64,000 nucleotides of DNA from Melaminivora suipulveris (GCF_003008575.1 NZ_CP027667.1:3558001-3622000), one strand, 5' to 3'. Shown: positions 24,710-33,357, counted from the stretch's first letter. The notes: a model not told the origin generated them from the letters alone. Numbers and translations: made by a program.

Positions 24710-26989
24710 TCAGGTGGTGACCAATTGCCGAGCCAGTGCGACCTCAACGGAATCACCGTCCTGGTTGAGCACATCCAGCCCCGATTCGGGCACATCGCCC
24801 GAGGTGGACTGCGAGACCATGATCTTCTTGGCCATCAGTTCCAGGCAGGTCATCTGAGAGGAACCGACGTAGCCGAGGTAGATCACGCGCACGGGCTGTT
24901 TCTGCCCGATGCGCCATGAGCGGCGGGCCGCCTGTTGAAGCGAGTACACGTTGTAGCCCGACTGCATGAACACGATCGTCGGGAACTCCAACAGGTCCAG
25001 CCCCGTCTTGACCAGCTCGGGATTGGTGACGAGCACGTCGATGCCACGATCCAGTTGCTCGGCGATCCAGTCCTCGCGGCGGCTGGCATCCACGCTTGCA
25101 CGCAGCACCGCCACCTTGAAGCCTTCCTGCTCCAGCAGCCCCTTCAGGCGCGAGGTGGTGTCGCGCGTTCCGGTATAGACCGTGTAGGCCAGAACCTTGC
25201 GGCCCTGTTCCTTTTCCGCTTTGCAGATCTCGATCAGTTCACGCTCCTTGGGGCTGATCTCGAACTCATTGAACTGAGCCGGGACAAACGCCAAGGTGTT
25301 GCGCGTGCGCGGGTGCACCACGGTCTCCGACCGGAAGCAGCAATCCGGCCAGGCCAATAGCACGTTGAGCACCACCCCCAGCAAGGTCGTATCGCGTCGC
25401 GCCAGAGCCTGTTTCAGCTCCGCGGTCAGCCGACCCGCCAGGTCGCGGTAGGCCGCGGCTTGCGCCACGTCCATCTGGACTTCACGAAACTCCTCGTCAT
25501 ACGGCGGCAGGACGTTGCCGCCGATGTCCTTGAGCTTGAGAAAGATCGTGAACGGCAGGATGCAGCGCAAGACGCCTTTCGGCCCGAAGCCGGGAGCCTT
25601 GACCGTGCGCACCGATACCTTGGTGCCCTTGGCCGTCTTGTGTGCCGTGCCGACGCTCTCGGAGTAGATGTCCTTGAGGACGCCGTGATCGCGCATGAAC
25701 GCCATCGCAGCCGAGGTCATGCTGCCGCTCGTGGTCGGGCGGTAGCCGTCTTCGATCATCCGTCCAGGCAGTGCCCGGAACAGCAGGTAGAACAGATCAT
25801 CGCCGTAGCCGCCCATCAGCGTGCCGGTCAGCAGCAAGGTCTTGCGAGCCTTCGCCGCCAGCACGCCCATGGCCTGGCCCTGGGCACTGCCACCGTTCTT
25901 GTACTCGTGCGCCTCGTCGGCGATGAGCAGGTCGAACGTGCCTTGCGGCAGGTAGCGCTTGATGAACTCGGACGGTTGGTAGCCGCCCTCGCCAAAGCCA
26001 AACTCCATGTTGGCCATCGCACGTTCCATGCGCGTGGCCTGACGGTCGGAAAACACCAGCTCGCCGTTGCCATCCATGAGGTTGATGAACTCATGGATGT
26101 TGTCGCCCAGCATCGAGGCCAGGAAACCGTCACCGAACTTCTGCATCAGCTTCTGCGCGGTGACTTCTCCGATGGTCGGGATGCGTTTCAAGGCTTTGAG
26201 GACGACCGAGGACTGGTCACTGCCGGACAGACTACGCGGGCGTATCAGCGTCCACAGGGGCGCGACGCAATGGCTGCACTTTCTGCGGGACTCCTCGGCT
26301 TCGAGCGCGACCGGGTTGGCCGGCTCGCCGTCGAGGTCCGTGATGACCGTGCCGCAGTCCGGGCAGGCTGCCACGTCGCCGTGGCGGGTGCGCCGCTGGG
26401 TGAAGACAGGTTTCCAATGGAACCCCATCCGCATCCTGACGCGCCCCAGGATGAAGAACTCCTGGCCCGTGGGCTGCACACCCAGCTGCTCGCGCAGCTT
26501 GATGAGCTTGACCAGCGTATCCGGGCCATTGAGCACCCAGACCTTGGCGCCGGCCACCGTCTCTTGGATCTCGCGCCGCCACTTGTAGACCAGGTGGGGA
26601 GGCGAAAGCACCAGGGTGCGGCGGTAGCCTTCGGCGTTGAGCACGGCAGCCGTGGCGATGCCGACGGTCGTCTTGCCGCAACCCATTTCGCCATTGACGA
26701 TCGCGGCGCGTTCGCCTTGATCGACCAACAGCTCGGCGGCGGCATGGACAACGTCGGCCTGGGCCTGGAACAACTTGCGCTTGAGGCTGGCCACGACGAG
26801 TTGCCGTTGTGTTTGCGCTTGGCCGGTATAGGCCGGCGGGTTGGCGCGGTTGAGAGAATCGAGCAGTTCGTCGCCGAACTCGCCGACAAAATCCTGAAGG
26901 CTCAGGGTGAGAGGGTTGGATTCCGCTTCAAGCAGATCGCCTTGTGCGGGTGCGGTCTCAATGGCAGTGGTTTCAAGATCGGTAGACAT
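24710..26989 (-). CDS. SNF2/DEAD-type superfamily 2 helicase of the ICE core
   Basis: A 759-residue protein counted from MSTDLETTAI, after a GGAG site. Walker A is GEMGCGKTTV (about residue 98), DEAH is IADEAHEYKNG (about residue 360) and the C-terminal helicase domain has QQAARRSWRIGQKQPVRV, typical of SNF2-like enzymes. Between the ATPase lobes lies a zinc-ribbon-like CPDC...CSHC insert and a helix-hairpin-helix-like stretch. Homologues sit at this place in PAGI-2/ICEclc-type elements; the role in ICE replication or transfer is inferred. Confidence 0.8.
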   Translation of the reverse strand: MSTDLETTAIETAPAQGDLLEAESNPLTLSLQDFVGEFGDELLDSLNRANPPAYTGQAQTQRQLVVASLKRKLFQAQADVVHAAAELLVDQGERAAIVNGEMGCGKTTVGIATAAVLNAEGYRRTLVLSPPHLVYKWRREIQETVAGAKVWVLNGPDTLVKLIKLREQLGVQPTGQEFFILGRVRMRMGFHWKPVFTQRRTRHGDVAACPDCGTVITDLDGEPANPVALEAEESRRKCSHCVAPLWTLIRPRSLSGSDQSSVVLKALKRIPTIGEVTAQKLMQKFGDGFLASMLGDNIHEFINLMDGNGELVFSDRQATRMERAMANMEFGFGEGGYQPSEFIKRYLPQGTFDLLIADEAHEYKNGGSAQGQAMGVLAAKARKTLLLTGTLMGGYGDDLFYLLFRALPGRMIEDGYRPTTSGSMTSAAMAFMRDHGVLKDIYSESVGTAHKTAKGTKVSVRTVKAPGFGPKGVLRCILPFTIFLKLKDIGGNVLPPYDEEFREVQMDVAQAAAYRDLAGRLTAELKQALARRDTTLLGVVLNVLLAWPDCCFRSETVVHPRTRNTLAFVPAQFNEFEISPKERELIEICKAEKEQGRKVLAYTVYTGTRDTTSRLKGLLEQEGFKVAVLRASVDASRREDWIAEQLDRGIDVLVTNPELVKTGLDLLEFPTIVFMQSGYNVYSLQQAARRSWRIGQKQPVRVIYLGYVGSSQMTCLELMAKKIMVSQSTSGDVPESGLDVLNQDGDSVEVALARQLVTT

Positions 26990-27011
26990 GGTGGTGCTCC
27001 AAAAAAAGAAT

Positions 27012-27057
27012 GGGGCATGCACCACCCCAGCGGGGCGATGGCATGCCCCGTGGTGGG
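27012..27057 (-). promoter_or_regulatory. structured leader hairpin upstream of the helicase gene
   Basis: On the minus strand CCCACCAC precedes perfect 9-bp arms GGGGCATGC/GCATGCCCC enclosing an inner CCCC/GGGG stem. It ends 22 bp before the start codon. Just upstream is a smaller stem GACGG-ttcg-CCGTC. Confidence 0.65.
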
Positions 27058-27125
27058 AAGAGAGACGGCGAACCGTCGGTGGTTGGACAGTGCAGGCGCT
27101 CGTGGCCTGCGGTGATAACTCGCGG

Positions 27126-27431
27126 TCAGTACTCGGACGGCAGCACGATGCGGGTCGCTCTGCGATCTGCTTCGGTGAAGATGCGGATGCTCAGGTCACG
27201 GGTGACGACGTAAAACGAATCGAGGCGTTCGCCAGACTCCAACGCAGCGTTGTTCTGCTGCCATTGGTAGTCCGCGACGTCGCCCCAGTCGCCACGCATG
27301 TGGCGTTCGAAAAGCGGCATGGGAGCGAGCCGGCCTTCGTTCATCAGGCGTTCGACGCCTTCGCTGAACTCCAGTGCACCGATCTCGAACAGCCGTTTGC
27401 GGCGATGCTTGTCATGTTGGTTGGAGGTCAT
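27126..27431 (-). CDS. small conserved ICE protein, paralogue A
   Basis: A 101-residue protein ending RIVLPSEY. It shares RHMRGDWGD, QQNNAALESG and TEADRRATR-type blocks with the next gene (27501-27812), so the two are tandem paralogues. Function is not known. It has its own hairpin leader and ribosome-binding site. Confidence 0.75.
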   Translation of the reverse strand: MTSNQHDKHRRKRLFEIGALEFSEGVERLMNEGRLAPMPLFERHMRGDWGDVADYQWQQNNAALESGERLDSFYVVTRDLSIRIFTEADRRATRIVLPSEY

Positions 27432-27450
27432 GTGGCTTCCTTCAGAGTGA

Positions 27451-27495
27451 AGGGGCTACAGCACCCTTGCGGGGTGTCGGTGGCCCCTCGTTGGA
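27451..27495 (-). promoter_or_regulatory. structured leader hairpin upstream of paralogue A
   Basis: Minus strand: CCAACGA, then GGGGC ... GCCCC with an inner ACCC-cgcaa-GGGT stem. It lies 20 bp before the start codon. Confidence 0.6.
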
Positions 27496-27500
27496 GAAGA

Positions 27501-27812
27501 TCAGTACTCGCTGGGCAGCAGCAGCGTGGTGACGCTGCGATCCCATTCGGTGATGATCCAGAGCTTCAGGCCGGGTGCGACCTGGTAAGAAGAAAACAGG
27601 CGATCCTCACCGGACTTCAGCGCGGCATCGTTCTGCCGCCTGTCACTGTCGTCGAGGTCGCCCCAGTCGCCACCGAGGTGGCGGCGCAGGTAGGGAGTCG
27701 GGTTGAGCTGGCCCTGTTGGAGCAGGTCATCGACGCCGCAGGTCATGACCACCTGGCCTGGCGAGAAGCGCAGGCTCGGTGTCTGGCTGATGGAAAGTGC
27801 TTGGGCTGCCAT
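27501..27812 (-). CDS. small conserved ICE protein, paralogue B
   Basis: A 103-residue protein counted from MAAQALSISQ, after an AGGAG site. It ends TTLLLPSEY and shares the GDWGD, QNDAALKSGE and E-DRSVT blocks with 27126-27431. Function unknown. It has the same kind of leader, so gene and leader seem to have been duplicated together. Confidence 0.75.
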   Translation of the reverse strand: MAAQALSISQTPSLRFSPGQVVMTCGVDDLLQQGQLNPTPYLRRHLGGDWGDLDDSDRRQNDAALKSGEDRLFSSYQVAPGLKLWIITEWDRSVTTLLLPSEY

Positions 27813-27832
27813 GGAAGGCTCCTGGATATGGA

Positions 27833-27876
27833 GGGGCCACGGCACCCCATCGGGGCGACTGGACCCCGGTGGGTGG
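27833..27876 (-). promoter_or_regulatory. structured leader hairpin upstream of paralogue B
   Basis: Minus strand: TTCCACCCACC, then GGGGTCC ... GGCCCC with inner CGCCCC-gat-GGGGTG. A smaller stem CGACGG-ttca-CCGTCG lies just before it, matching the one in front of the helicase leader. Confidence 0.65.
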
Positions 27877-27912
27877 AAAAATCGACGGTGAACCGTCGGC
27901 GGTGAAAAACAA

Positions 27913-29034
27913 TCAGCGAATGGTCAACACCTCGCCCCGTGTCGGGGAGCCAGGCGTCATGTCCCAGGCGCGGATGACGGGAACGAACTTGTCGGTGAGG
28001 ATGCGCGTCTCGGCAATCGAGCCGTCTTCGCGTTCGGTGAATTCCCGCTGGAGCGTCTTGTCCTTGTGGGTGTCACCTTTGACGACGAGTACGCGCCCCG
28101 TCTTGGATTGCACGACTCCCGAGATCGCGCCCGCGGCCAGAGCGAGGGCGAGATGCCAGTGGGACAAGGCTCGCGCCGGAGGACGCAGCGTCTGCTGCGC
28201 GGCTCCCAACTGCGTATCCCGCGACGGCCAGAGGCCTTGCAGCCTGCCAACCTCATCGGCGAACTGCTCCGGCTCCATCGTCACGCGGAAGAAATGCCCC
28301 GGCTCGGCCGGACTGGCGGGGACTATGTACGGCAGGAACGGCCATTCGCTCGGCAGCTCCTCGGCTTCGACTTCGCCAAGCCCAACCTGCAGCAGCAGAT
28401 TGCGCACGGCCTTGACGCCATCGGGCGTCTGCTCGCGCTGGCGCACCCGGCGTCCGAAGATCACCACCTGCTTGAACTGCGTTTCCACCGCTCGGTAGAT
28501 GCGCAGGTCGGTGTAGTGGCGCGTCAGCCAGCCGACCAGCTCGGCGTCGAGCACGTAGCCGGGAACGATGAAGACCAGCACGCCGCCGTACTGCAACAGG
28601 GGCAGCGTGCGCTGGTAGAACAGTTTTTCGAGGCGGGCACGGCCCTGACCCTGATAGCCAATGTTGCCGTTGACGTCCTTGGACAGGTCGCCATATGGCG
28701 GATTGAGCCAGAGCAGCCCGAAGGACTGCTTGGAAATCATCGTGTCCATCAGATCCGCGTGCAGGCAGTGATCGACCAGGCTGCGGGCATGGCGCGCCCG
28801 CTCTGCGTCGAACTCGACGGCGAACGCTTTGGCCTGCTCGCGCCCCAGGGCATGAGCCGCTTCGGCAATCGCCACGCCTTCGCCGGCGCAGGGATCGAGG
28901 ATGCACATCGGTCCATTGGATTCAGGCGCACTGGGCATCAGTGCATTGAGTGCTCTTTCGAGCGTCGGTTCGTCGGTCGGGAAGTACCCGTTCTTCACGA
29001 AATTGCGGGCGAGCCGCGGGAACATGAGAGCCAT
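27913..29034 (-). CDS. DNA-methylase-like protein (DUF6094-type) of the ICE
   Basis: A 373-residue protein. The AdoMet-binding motif is ILDPCAGEGVAIAEAA (about residues 45-60) and the adenine-methylase-type catalytic motif is WLNPPYGD (about residues 109-116). It looks like an N6-adenine methyltransferase fold without a separate target-recognition domain. It may modify ICE DNA after transfer or act on RNA. The substrate is unknown. Confidence 0.75.
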   Translation of the reverse strand: MALMFPRLARNFVKNGYFPTDEPTLERALNALMPSAPESNGPMCILDPCAGEGVAIAEAAHALGREQAKAFAVEFDAERARHARSLVDHCLHADLMDTMISKQSFGLLWLNPPYGDLSKDVNGNIGYQGQGRARLEKLFYQRTLPLLQYGGVLVFIVPGYVLDAELVGWLTRHYTDLRIYRAVETQFKQVVIFGRRVRQREQTPDGVKAVRNLLLQVGLGEVEAEELPSEWPFLPYIVPASPAEPGHFFRVTMEPEQFADEVGRLQGLWPSRDTQLGAAQQTLRPPARALSHWHLALALAAGAISGVVQSKTGRVLVVKGDTHKDKTLQREFTEREDGSIAETRILTDKFVPVIRAWDMTPGSPTRGEVLTIR

Positions 29035-29051
29035 GGAAGTCTCCTGGTTGG

Positions 29052-29097
29052 CGGGGATAAATGGCGCAGGCGGGCCTTGGCGTACCTGCGCAGGTGG
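29052..29097 (-). promoter_or_regulatory. leader hairpin upstream of the methylase-like gene
   Basis: Minus strand: CCACC followed by TGCGCAGG ... CCTGCGCCA, then ATCCCCGCC before the AGGAG site. It is a weaker member of the leader series. Confidence 0.45.
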
Positions 29098-29098
29098 T

Positions 29099-29746
29099 TC
29101 AAGCCGCTACCGTTTCCGGCGTCCAAATCTTGGCCGGGTATGGGTAGGCGGTGAGCACGTCACTGCGGATCAGCGAGCCGAGCGCCTGGGTCAGCGCCGG
29201 CACGTCGATGGCGAGCCGATGGCCCACCAAAGGCCCGAGGGCGAATGGCAAACGGGTCAGCATCTCGCGGCTTTGCAGCAGTTCCAGCACGGTTTCGCGC
29301 CAGTGGTCGAGCAGTGGCAGTGGGCAGGTGTCCTGCACCAACGGCCACAGGCGGTCAAATTGGTGGTCGCTATCGCGGGGCAGCAATGCCAGTGCGCTGG
29401 CGTTGGCCTTGTCGGGCTTGACGCAGCGCCGATCGAACAGCCACACGTTGGACAGCGAACCGAACAGCGTTCGCCGGTAGGCGCGGGTCATGCGCTTTTC
29501 CAGGCGATCGACGTTGCCGACGAACACCGGAACGCTGCCACCCTGGTCGGTGATGAGGTGGAACTGCTCCAGTCCCTGCTCGTCGCGCCCGAGGGTCAGG
29601 CGAGCCAGGAACTGCTGGACGGCGGTGTCCCGCGCCCAGATCGACAGGAAGATCAGGTTGCCCTGGTCATCGCCGACGCATGCGTCGGCCATCACGTCCG
29701 GGCATTCGTCGATGCGGTACAGCGTGGAAGAAGTGGTTGCGGGCAT
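29099..29746 (-). CDS. conserved ICE protein of unknown function
   Basis: A 215-residue protein counted from MPATTSSTLYR. No catalytic motif is recognised. It has a few hydrophobic stretches but no clear membrane segment. It lies between the methylase-like gene and a 135-residue unknown, each with its own leader. Confidence 0.65.
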   Translation of the reverse strand: MPATTSSTLYRIDECPDVMADACVGDDQGNLIFLSIWARDTAVQQFLARLTLGRDEQGLEQFHLITDQGGSVPVFVGNVDRLEKRMTRAYRRTLFGSLSNVWLFDRRCVKPDKANASALALLPRDSDHQFDRLWPLVQDTCPLPLLDHWRETVLELLQSREMLTRLPFALGPLVGHRLAIDVPALTQALGSLIRSDVLTAYPYPAKIWTPETVAA

Positions 29747-29766
29747 GGTGGTGTCCTCGGATGAAC

Positions 29767-29811
29767 GGGAACAGCACCGCCCGCAGGGGCAAGCACTGCC
29801 CCTTGGGGTGG
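29767..29811 (-). promoter_or_regulatory. structured leader hairpin
   Basis: Minus strand: TTCCACCCCAA, then GGGGCAGTGC pairing (with wobbles) with GGTGCTGTTCCC around an inner GCCC-ctgc-GGGC stem. It ends about 20 bp before the start of the 215-residue gene. Confidence 0.6.
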
Positions 29812-29829
29812 AAAGAAAAACGCCCTGGT

Positions 29830-30237
29830 TCAGACCGTCAGCGCCGTAGCTGGGGCCGTGCTTGCCTTGGGTGTGTGCCGCTTTGCGTGGTAGGCGCGAA
29901 CGCCTGCACGCCATTCGGTGGACTGCTCCGGTGCGAGGTCCAGATAGGACAGCGGGCACGAGTAGTAGTACGGGTGCATGGATTCGTCCAGCGGCTTGTA
30001 GCCCCACTGGCCGCCGCTGCGCTCCAGCAGATCGCAGCGGATGATGCACAGGGACTGGCCCGGTGCGAGATCACGGTGTACGCCTTCGGCCTTGGCTGTG
30101 ACTTGCGTAACAGACCAGAGGACGTTGCCACGCAGCGCGTGGGCGATGACCTTGACGCTGGCGCGTTCGGTCTCTTGCGGTGCGATCAACTCCGCGATCA
30201 GTTCAGACCGCGATTGGGGTGAGAAATACCAGCCCAT
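29830..30237 (-). CDS. conserved ICE protein of unknown function
   Basis: A 135-residue protein counted from MGWYFSPQSRSELI, after a CAGGAGG site. The opening motif is often seen in small proteins of plasmids and ICEs (DUF6927-like). Function unknown. Confidence 0.65.
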   Translation of the reverse strand: MGWYFSPQSRSELIAELIAPQETERASVKVIAHALRGNVLWSVTQVTAKAEGVHRDLAPGQSLCIIRCDLLERSGGQWGYKPLDESMHPYYYSCPLSYLDLAPEQSTEWRAGVRAYHAKRHTPKASTAPATALTV

Positions 30238-30260
30238 GAGAGGCCTCCTGGAAAAATTGA

Positions 30261-30300
30261 GCCAGAAGCCTCCCCGGTGGGGAAGGCCCCCAGCGGGTGG
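30261..30300 (-). promoter_or_regulatory. structured leader hairpin
   Basis: Minus strand: ATCCACCCGCT, then GGGGGCCTTCCCC-acc-GGGGAGGC. It precedes the 135-residue gene. Confidence 0.6.
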
Positions 30301-30331
30301 ATGAAGTACACCGCAGATGCGGTGTCCAGTA

Positions 30332-31030
30332 CTACGCAGGTTGCAGTTCGGCCTGGCGGCTCCACTCCTGCGTCTTGAAGTCCAGCGCGTAGCCCAGTTC
30401 GCCCAGGCGGGCGATCTGCGCACGCAGGGTGCGGCGGTCGATGGTCGAATCCAGTTTCACGGACTCGCCCAACGGCCAGAGCAGGCTGAACAGCGCGGCG
30501 TCGCCGTCTTCGGTACTGCCGGGAGCAGTTGCCGCAGTGGGCGTCGGCGCATCCACGCCGAAGGGCGTGGTATCGACCAGCGGGTCCGTGGATGCCTGCA
30601 CGGGTGCGGGCTTGGCGGGCTTGGAGGTTTTGGTGGGCTTGGCCGGTGTTGCCGGCGTTACTGCAGTCCGTGCGCCCAGCTCTTCATCGAGCGGATCGAG
30701 GTCCTGGTTGGCGAAGCTGCGTGCCTCGTCACGGCTCAGTTTGTCGATGTCGTAGAGCGTCATCCCGTCCAGGCTGGCACGGATCTCGAAGCGCATGCCG
30801 CCACCGACCGGGTAGGACTTCGGGAAGATGTACCTGATGATGAACTCCCCGTCGTACTTGCCTTCGGGGTATTGCTCCAGCTCCGGGTCCTTGACCTCGA
30901 ACGTACCGAGGTGCGTGGCGAGGCGTCCGACCGTGAAGGGGCCGTTCTTGCCGCGAATGGTGCGTAGCGTGAGTTGGCCGGGGACGACGATGGGCGAAAC
31001 CGATCTCTCGGATGCCGATGTGGCTGCCAT
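30332..31030 (-). CDS. DUF3275-like ICE protein
   Basis: A 232-residue protein. The N-terminal 100 residues resemble DUF3275 (LRTIRGKNGPFTVGRLATHLGTF ... DGEFIIRYIFPKSY). A Pro/Ala/Lys-rich linker follows, and then a C-terminal piece (ALFSLLWPLGESVKLDSTIDR). Homologues are core genes of PAGI-2-type ICEs. Role unknown. Confidence 0.75.
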   Translation of the reverse strand: MAATSASERSVSPIVVPGQLTLRTIRGKNGPFTVGRLATHLGTFEVKDPELEQYPEGKYDGEFIIRYIFPKSYPVGGGMRFEIRASLDGMTLYDIDKLSRDEARSFANQDLDPLDEELGARTAVTPATPAKPTKTSKPAKPAPVQASTDPLVDTTPFGVDAPTPTAATAPGSTEDGDAALFSLLWPLGESVKLDSTIDRRTLRAQIARLGELGYALDFKTQEWSRQAELQPA

Positions 31031-31058
31031 GATGGTTCTCCTTAGCGATTGGGAAAAC

Positions 31059-31080
31059 GCAAGACCCGCGAGGGCCTTGC
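31059..31080 (-). promoter_or_regulatory. leader hairpin upstream of the DUF3275-like gene
   Basis: Minus strand arms GCAAGGCCC-tcgc-GGGTCTTGC, in the 53-bp gap between the DUF3577-like stop and this start. It may also serve as a terminator stem for the upstream gene. Confidence 0.5.
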
Positions 31081-31083
31081 CGA

Positions 31084-31995
31084 TCAGAACGAAGCAGCCA
31101 ATGCCGGCTCCTGCTCCTCGACTTGCGCCTCGGGCTCGCGCTCGGCGGGCTCGGCAGGCTGATCGGCAGCGGGGTCGGCGTCCTCGGCTTCGGACGCGGA
31201 TGCGTCCTGGGCTGGCGGCGTCTCGGCTTGCGCGCTCGTCGGATAGACCTTGATGCCGTCGATCTTGATCAGGCCGATGTGGATCAGCGTCGATTCCAGG
31301 CTTGCGGCCGGTTCCCCAGCGCGTTCACCCTTGGTGCGGATGTACGGATCGATCTTCATGTCGTTGAGACGGAAGGCGATCAGCACCTTGCAGTCCCCTT
31401 CGATGGCCTGCACGCACCGGCGAACCAGATGCTCGGCTTCAGGGGTGGTAACGATGGTGTCGAAGTACCGATACTCCGGTTCATCGACAGGCCCGGCCAG
31501 CGCGGCGACGGTGCAATAGAGGAACGGGTCGCCATCTTTGGGCGTGACGTCCTTCGGACGGCTGAGGTAGCCGATGCCGCGGGTGATCAGCTCGTGCTGC
31601 CTGATCGAAGCCAGTTCGGCCCGGTCAAGTGGCTCGGCCTTGAGCAGTCGCGCCTTGAGGGACGCGGCGGCTTGGCCTTTCTGCTCGCCCTTGTCGCGGA
31701 TGTACGCATCGCCCCACAGGTCGCCGAGGCGAAAGCGCACCAGCGGGCGCTGCTTGGGATCGTCAACGCCGATGCAGCGCTCGACTAGCTTCTTGGCCTC
31801 GGCACCCGAGACCTTGACGTCGAAATAGCGATAGCTGGGGTCCTTTGCGGAACCGACCAGCGCGGCGATGGTGCATGCCAGGAAAGGCTGCGCACGGCGG
31901 CCGCCCCGAACAGGCACTTCACGGACACGCTGGATGTAACCGATGCCCGAGGTGTGGAGGTCGAAATACGATTTCTCGTTGGACGTGGTGCTCAT
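31084..31995 (-). CDS. DUF3577/STY4534-like ICE replication protein with a doubled domain
   Basis: A 303-residue protein counted from MSTTSNEKSYFDLH. Residues about 17-105 and 138-225 are two copies of the same module (GIGYIQRV ... CTIAALVG ... YRYFDVKVSG and GIGYLSRP ... CTVAALAG ... YRYFDTIVTT). The C-terminal 65 residues are acidic and Ala/Pro/Glu-rich. Known relatives usually have one module, as I remember them. Annotated in ICEs as a replication-associated protein, with no defined activity. Confidence 0.78.
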   Translation of the reverse strand: MSTTSNEKSYFDLHTSGIGYIQRVREVPVRGGRRAQPFLACTIAALVGSAKDPSYRYFDVKVSGAEAKKLVERCIGVDDPKQRPLVRFRLGDLWGDAYIRDKGEQKGQAAASLKARLLKAEPLDRAELASIRQHELITRGIGYLSRPKDVTPKDGDPFLYCTVAALAGPVDEPEYRYFDTIVTTPEAEHLVRRCVQAIEGDCKVLIAFRLNDMKIDPYIRTKGERAGEPAASLESTLIHIGLIKIDGIKVYPTSAQAETPPAQDASASEAEDADPAADQPAEPAEREPEAQVEEQEPALAASF

Positions 31996-32017
31996 GGTGA
32001 ATCTCCATAGGGATGAA

Positions 32018-32074
32018 GCGGAGACACACCAGTCCCACGCTGCGGGGAAAGGTGCGTAACCCCGCGATGGGTTG
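32018..32074 (-). promoter_or_regulatory. structured leader hairpin upstream of the DUF3577-like gene
   Basis: Minus strand: AACCCATCGCGGGGTT, then ACGCACC pairing with GGTGTGT around an inner CCC/GGG stem. It is the near part of a longer leader whose far part is at 32146-32222. Confidence 0.6.
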
Positions 32075-32145
32075 ATAAGGCGAAAGCATCCACCACCAGA
32101 GACTGGTGGCCGCTCGCGGATGGATGCGGTGCGAGCTGGCTCGGT

Positions 32146-32222
32146 CACGCAGTGGGAGCTGCGCCGCAACCTCGAAGACCGATGGTTGCCTGGCATGTCG
32201 CTGACAACGTCAGCAGGCATGG
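32146..32222 (-). promoter_or_regulatory. three-hairpin upstream leader block, copy 1
   Basis: Read 5' to 3' on the minus strand: hairpin 1 (GCTGAC-gtt-GTCAGC inside CATG-type flanks, 32193-32221), hairpin 2 (GCAACC ... GGTTGC, 32166-32189) and hairpin 3 (CGCAG ... CTGCG, 32146-32164). The same order and spacing recur at 33284-33357 and 35546-35614 with compensatory base changes. Confidence 0.65.
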
Positions 32223-32304
32223 GCTCAGCATGGCCGGGCCTCGCGCGCGAGGCAGCCATCAATCGGCATCCGGGCGATTCCCTTTGATGAAATCTCCCAG
32301 GCAG

Positions 32305-32338
32305 AAAAAAGGCCCTCCTTCCGAATGGAGGGAGAGCC
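32305..32338 (-). terminator. Rho-independent terminator
   Basis: Minus strand stem GGCTCTCCCTCC-attcgg-AAGGAGGGCC followed by TTTTTT, 35 bp after the stop at 32373. It separates that gene from the three-hairpin block of the next one. Confidence 0.85.
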
Positions 32339-32372
32339 TGTGGGGGCATGTCGCCTGGTTCTTTTCGTGGTG

Positions 32373-33185
32373 TCACGCCGGTACAGTGCGGCGCCGTCGG
32401 GACGTCTCCGCGCCGATCACGCTCACATCGATCAGACGCCAGCGCCCATCGTCGATGAGCCGCTCCAGCACTTCGCCGAGCATGTCGAAATACACCTCGT
32501 CGTGCCGATCGACCAACTCGCCGTCGCGGCGCAGCTCCACCGCATAGGTATCGCTGCCACGCTGGTAGAGGATCGTCACCTGGCCGGCGAACTTCGCGGT
32601 CGAAACCGTGAAACTGATCGCCGGAGGCGTTTCGATGATCCTGGACGGCTTCGGATCGACCCAGGTGAAGTCGTGGGCGCCCGCATCGACCAGCATGTGG
32701 GTGATGCGCCGGAACCCGTCGGGCGCCGGCATTTCCTCCAACTGCTCGATGAGCTGACCCAGTTCCATGCACTTCGGCTCGGGAATGGGCAGCTTGGCCG
32801 GCGCGGAGCCGAGGATGTGTGTCTTGACGGTGTAGGGAGTGCCGTCGGACATCATCTCGGTGCGCTCTTCTGGTGTGTCCGCACGCAGACCGTCGAAACG
32901 ACGACGGGCATAGGGTTGGACATGCACCTTGGTGCCCTCGCTGGGAACGGTGGTCACCAGGTTGGGATCGAGTACCGCGAACTCGCTGGGCTTGAGCTTG
33001 ACGACGATGGCGTCTTCGCTGGCTGCGACCACCTTGCCGTCGAAGGGCTGGGGATCAATGACGAAGCCCAGTGTCGAGGACTGTGGTTGATCATCGAACA
33101 CGCGGTACTTGAACGACCTCACGTTGCGCGGCACATGGCCTGCGACCAGCGAAGGCATCAGGGTCTTGATAAGAGAGCGATCCAT
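32373..33185 (-). CDS. conserved ICE protein of unknown function
   Basis: A 270-residue protein counted from MDRSLIKTLMPS, after an AAGGAG site. No known motif. The N-terminal half is beta-rich, and the C-terminal part has acidic stretches (FTWVDPKPSR, DMLGEVLERLIDDG). It forms its own transcription unit, with a leader before it and a terminator after it. Confidence 0.68.
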   Translation of the reverse strand: MDRSLIKTLMPSLVAGHVPRNVRSFKYRVFDDQPQSSTLGFVIDPQPFDGKVVAASEDAIVVKLKPSEFAVLDPNLVTTVPSEGTKVHVQPYARRRFDGLRADTPEERTEMMSDGTPYTVKTHILGSAPAKLPIPEPKCMELGQLIEQLEEMPAPDGFRRITHMLVDAGAHDFTWVDPKPSRIIETPPAISFTVSTAKFAGQVTILYQRGSDTYAVELRRDGELVDRHDEVYFDMLGEVLERLIDDGRWRLIDVSVIGAETSRRRRTVPA

Positions 33186-33206
33186 GTGAATCTCCTTGAG
33201 GAAGAA

Positions 33207-33249
33207 CAAGGGATTCCCCGCCCGCAAGGGAGAGGTCCCTTGTGGGTGA
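33207..33249 (-). promoter_or_regulatory. structured leader hairpin
   Basis: Minus strand: TTCACCCA, then perfect arms CAAGGGA/TCCCTTG with an inner CCC-ttgc-GGG stem, followed at once by the AAGGAG site. It is the clearest near-start hairpin of the series. Confidence 0.7.
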
Positions 33250-33283
33250 ATGGGCGCGATGCGTCCGTAGGAAGAAACAACCA

Positions 33284-33357
33284 GCACGGTTTCCCGCGCT
33301 TGCAGCCTTGAAGGTCTTGACTGCCTGGGCATGTGTCGGCAACGCCGACGAACATGG
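33284..33357 (-). promoter_or_regulatory. three-hairpin upstream leader block, copy 2
   Basis: Minus strand: hairpin 1 GTCGGC-gtt-GCCGAC inside CATGT/ACATG (33330-33356), hairpin 2 GCAGTC ... GGCTGC (33302-33324), hairpin 3 GCGCGG-gaaa-CCGTGC (33284-33299). The stems differ in sequence from copy 1 but keep pairing. Confidence 0.68.

Noticed and set aside
25460..27115. 551-residue plus-strand frame opposite the helicase gene
   Set aside because: Shadow of the helicase gene; His/Gln/Arg/Leu-rich without any motif.
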